Below, one piece after another: positions 61,913-64,000 of a DNA stretch of 64,000 bases. The stretch is taken from assembly GCA_018401735.1 (NCBI GenBank), contig JAGYKI010000005.1, positions 62,001 through 126,000 on the forward strand. The letters are read 5' to 3'. How positions within the stretch are numbered: position 1 is the stretch's first letter; every line of letters starts with the position of its first letter. The notes beneath the pieces were generated by a model, which saw only the letters and a list, made by a program, of their open reading frames with translations, was not told the origin of the DNA and made no database searches. The DNA comes from Schleiferiaceae bacterium. GTDB lineage: Bacteria > Bacteroidota > Bacteroidia > Flavobacteriales > Schleiferiaceae. Position numbers and translations under genes: made by a program.

Positions 61913-62137
61913 TTAATACTCATCTTCATTCCACAAGAAATCTTCTTCGGAGGGATAGTCGGGCCAGATGTCTTCGATAGACTCATACACCTCTTCTTCC
62001 TCTTCTTCCATCGCCTGTAGGTTTTCTACCACTTCTAAAGGGGCACCTGTTCTAATGGAATAATCCACCAATTCATCCTTTGTAGCTGGCCAAGGAGCAT
62101 CGCTTAAATAGCTAGCAAGTTCTAAAGTCCAATACAT
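61913..62137 (-). CDS. DUF2795 domain protein, small acidic
   Basis: A 74-residue protein that opens MYWTLELASYLSDAPWPATK and continues as a DUF2795-type helix pair (DELVDYSIRTGAPLEVVENL). A run of six Glu and a very acidic C-terminus (YPSEEDFLWNEDEY) follow. In flavobacteria this short protein is widely conserved; its function is unknown. It has its own -7 box and shares the terminator with the kinase gene. Confidence 0.82.
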   Translation of the reverse strand: MYWTLELASYLSDAPWPATKDELVDYSIRTGAPLEVVENLQAMEEEEEEVYESIEDIWPDYPSEEDFLWNEDEY

Positions 62138-62166
62138 ATTTTAGTATTTTAGGCGCTAATTTTTTG

Positions 62167-62174
62167 CAAAAATA
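62167..62174 (-). promoter_or_regulatory. -7 box TATTTTTG for the DUF2795 gene
   Basis: Matches TAnnTTTG on the minus strand, 29 bp before the start at 62137, in an AT-rich region. Confidence 0.45.
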
Positions 62175-62294
62175 ATTTTTTCTTTGACCTGCGCAAGTTC
62201 TATTTGCCATTAGTAGAAATAAAATTGAAACAATCTCCTAGTTTGCAGTCAAATGTTGAAAAGATTCGGCTGCGCTTTGGCCTTAAAAAGTGCC

Positions 62295-62843
62295 TCAAGC
62301 CTTACGAGGGTTCCAAAGCGTCTCTTTGCCGCTATTTAATTTTGTGTAAAATCGCCCCAAGGTAAAAAAGTAGTCGCTTAGGCGGTTTAGGTATTTTACA
62401 ATTTTGGGTTCTACCTGAAGTTCTTGCTGCATGGCGACCACTTTTCTTTCTGCCCTTCTACATACAGTGCGCGCCAAATGGCAATAGGACGAAGCTAAAT
62501 CGCCACCAGGTAATATAAAATTTCGCAGCGGCTCCAATTCCTCATTCATTAGGTCTATTGCCTTTTCTAAATCTTCAATTGCTGTTTCCTCGAAGTCTGG
62601 CAATTGCATTTTATGGCCATCTACGGCAGCGAGAGCCGAACCTATGCTAAAAAGAATATTCTGCACCGCCTCTAATTGCTCGTCGGCAGATGCGTTCTGA
62701 GACGAATCGCGTACAATCCCAATAATGGCATTCAACTCATCAATAGTACCGTAGGCTTCAATGCGGCTATGATTTTTTAAAACGCGTGCTCCACCAATTA
62801 AAGACGTTTCGCCCTGATCACCCCCCTTTGTATATATTTTCAT
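62295..62843 (-). CDS. Cob(I)yrinic acid a,c-diamide adenosyltransferase (PduO type)
   Basis: A 182-residue helical-bundle enzyme that transfers the adenosyl group of ATP to cob(I)alamin. MKIYTKGGDQGETSLIGGARV is the ATP-binding N-terminus (T-K-G-G-D-x-G-x-T). The C-terminal part CHLARTVCRRAERKVV and YLNRLSDYFFTLGRF carry the Arg and Asn/Asp contacts of the family. It implies use of adenosylcobalamin, for example by methylmalonyl-CoA mutase. It is separate from the DUF2795 gene by 157 bp. Confidence 0.93.
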   Translation of the reverse strand: MKIYTKGGDQGETSLIGGARVLKNHSRIEAYGTIDELNAIIGIVRDSSQNASADEQLEAVQNILFSIGSALAAVDGHKMQLPDFEETAIEDLEKAIDLMNEELEPLRNFILPGGDLASSYCHLARTVCRRAERKVVAMQQELQVEPKIVKYLNRLSDYFFTLGRFYTKLNSGKETLWNPRKA

Positions 62844-62929
62844 GCTAGGCTTTTTTAATTTCTATTCAAATATTGCGGCAATAATAATTAACTTCCCCCT
62901 CAAAACCACCAGAATAAAAATATTTCCTT

Positions 62930-63340
62930 TTGCTTAAACTTTTAATCGTAGATACTCATAACTCTATTCGCAGTCAGATACTAGAAGCTTACCTAGCTAA
63001 AGCATTGAATAAGAGAGCTCAAGTAATTAGTGCTGGTAAAGAAGCTACGGGCATTGACCCCCAAGCTATTCGCATAATGGCCGAAGATGGCTATGTAATC
63101 GCCGGGCAAACTTCTAAATCATTAAAGGAAGTTGAGGCTTATCCCTATAATGCCATTTTATTCTGCGCAGAAAACTTAATGCTAGAAGCCGAGTTGAGAA
63201 CAGAGCATTGCCAAGTTTTTTATGCTAATTTTAGCGAAATTGAAGGCTTCGGTGGAAGCGAACGTTTGCAAGAAATGCGAGCTTTAAGAGACGAGATTAA
63301 AGGCTATGCAAAAGAACTAGTAAGCACCTTATTAAAATAA
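62930..63340 (+). CDS. ArsC/LMW-PTP fold protein lacking the catalytic cysteine
   Basis: A 136-residue protein of the low-molecular-weight phosphatase/arsenate reductase fold, starting with TTG. The P-loop aligns with the family's VCTHNSARSQMAEAF segment, but reads IVDTHNSIRSQILEAY: Asp8 replaces the nucleophile Cys of C(X)5R, while Arg14 and Ser15 stay. AGKEATGIDPQAI and GQTSKSLKEVE match ArsC well. The late Asp general acid (usual 'DP') is also missing (VFYANFSEIEG). It is probably a non-catalytic binding protein. It is divergent from the adenosyltransferase gene. Confidence 0.75.
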   Translation: MLKLLIVDTHNSIRSQILEAYLAKALNKRAQVISAGKEATGIDPQAIRIMAEDGYVIAGQTSKSLKEVEAYPYNAILFCAENLMLEAELRTEHCQVFYANFSEIEGFGGSERLQEMRALRDEIKGYAKELVSTLLK

Positions 63341-63368
63341 ATTTTTACACTAAATAAATAACAGTTGG

Positions 63369-64000
63369 ATGGAGGGGATGGCTGAATTAGCGAGCATTTT
63401 AATTTTAAGCGTTTTCGCCCAATGGTTGGCGTGGAAAATTAAAATTCCTGCCATTCTTCCTTTAATTATTATTGGCTTAGCCTTGGGCCCAGCCTCTACT
63501 CTTTTTAGTCCTGATGGTGGAAAACTACTAGACGGTGACGCCATTTTTTCGGGCGACCTACTCTTTGCCTTTGTTTCCATTTCGGTAGGGGTAATTCTTT
63601 TCGAAGGTGGCTTAACCCTAAAGCTGCGAGAAATTCGTGATCAAGCCCGAGTGGTGCGAAACCTCCTAATAATTGGACCGATAATTACCTTATTTGGTGG
63701 GGGGTTTGCCGCTCATTATTTACTGGGCCTCGACTATCGCCTGGCCTTCCTCTTTGGGGCTTTAATTATTGTATCCGGGCCTACTGTTGTTATTCCCATT
63801 TTACGAAATGTTAGGCCCAACATGCGCATTAATAATGTGCTGAAATGGGAAGGGATTTTAATTGACCCCTTGGGGGCATTAATTGCCGTTTTGGTTTATG
63901 AATTTATTCAAACCAGCGACCTCGGAAATTCGAATACCGTAGAGGTTTTTAAAGAGTTTTTCATCACCGTTTCTTCCGGTATGTTTGTAGGAGCCTTAGC
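63369..64000 (+). CDS. Cation:proton antiporter (CPA family), N-terminal part
   Basis: The frame runs off the window; about 210 codons are visible. It opens MEGMAELASILILSVFAQWL (a second ATG lies three codons in). At least six membrane segments follow, with IPAILPLIIIGLALGP, ILFEGGLTLKLREI, and GPTVVIPILRNVRP then ILIDPLGALIAVL. These are the CPA1/KefB-type core motifs, including the transport Asp in the last one. It exchanges Na+ or K+ for H+. The presence of a C-terminal TrkA/RCK domain cannot be judged. Confidence 0.88.
   Translation, partial: MEGMAELASILILSVFAQWLAWKIKIPAILPLIIIGLALGPASTLFSPDGGKLLDGDAIFSGDLLFAFVSISVGVILFEGGLTLKLREIRDQARVVRNLLIIGPIITLFGGGFAAHYLLGLDYRLAFLFGALIIVSGPTVVIPILRNVRPNMRINNVLKWEGILIDPLGALIAVLVYEFIQTSDLGNSNTVEVFKEFFITVSSGMFVGAL

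Overview
The window reads as chromosomal DNA of a marine-type member of the Bacteroidota, most likely Flavobacteriales (Cryomorphaceae/Schleiferiaceae-like; that level is a guess). The signs are a Bat aerotolerance operon, gldH, a PorZ-like type IX secretion (T9SS) protein, T9SS C-terminal sorting domains, DUF4837, -7 promoter boxes of the TAnnTTTG type, few Shine-Dalgarno sequences, and the gene order ricT-gldH-PBP1A. No phage, complete insertion sequence, CRISPR array or rRNA was seen. Most of the window is ordinary chromosome, with a few accessory patches.

Layout. 1-2.8 kb: end of the bat operon (batC tail, batD, batE). 2.8-6 kb: flavin reductase, dGTPase and a lone BioD/DRTGG ATPase. 6.0-6.8 kb: a 769-bp gap holding an imperfect inverted-repeat element whose relatives occur near 10.4 and 42.2 kb. 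6.8-10.3 kb: a lipoprotein, tRNA-Ala(GGC), and a sigma / membrane-protein / beta-repeat cassette. 10.4-13.7 kb: a coupled trio (four-repeat CBM48-like protein, retropepsin-like protease, fatty acid hydroxylase family enzyme). 13.8-15.3 kb: MarC and a lipoprotein. 15.3-18.8 kb: a sodium:solute symporter and a PLP decarboxylase, divergent from a cysteine dioxygenase. This is a likely hypotaurine/taurine route. 18.9-21.8 kb: T9SS-exported serine hydrolase, an unknown Cys-motif protein and a JmjC-like cupin. 22-25 kb: 2-aminomuconate-semialdehyde-dehydrogenase-like ALDH, atypical SDR and a LolD/MacB-type ATPase. 25.2-26.9 kb: an accessory patch with a DUF4160/DUF2442-HTH toxin-antitoxin-like pair, its palindromic operator, an antitoxin fragment and a truncated secreted protein.

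27-31.3 kb: tatA, gatA, a LysM lytic transglycosylase and DUF4837. 31.3-34.4 kb: recO and porZ. 34.5-38.7 kb: ricT, gldH and PBP1A. 38.7-41.4 kb: CoA transferase subunits A/B and a GT-C-like membrane protein. 41.4-47.2 kb: DUF4287 protein, fused peptide ABC ATPase, DEDDy exonuclease and a lamin-tail surface protein. 47.3-52.7 kb: asd, exported msrA, ABC-F, FKBP and an aminotransferase. 52.8-54.8 kb: a second ECF sigma gene coupled to a protein joining an anti-sigma-like N-terminus to a beta-barrel-like C-terminus. 54.9-58.3 kb: secA. 58.4-61.7 kb: a FIST protein with a PAS hybrid histidine kinase, resembling NosP/NahK. 61.9-64 kb: DUF2795, cobalamin adenosyltransferase, an ArsC/LMW-PTP-like protein lacking the catalytic Cys, and the start of a cation:proton antiporter.

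The most interesting items are the cysteine dioxygenase/decarboxylase/transporter locus, the FIST-kinase pair, the Cys-less phosphatase fold, the TA-like module with its operator, and the dispersed intergenic repeat family. Family names come from motif recognition by eye; no database search was run.
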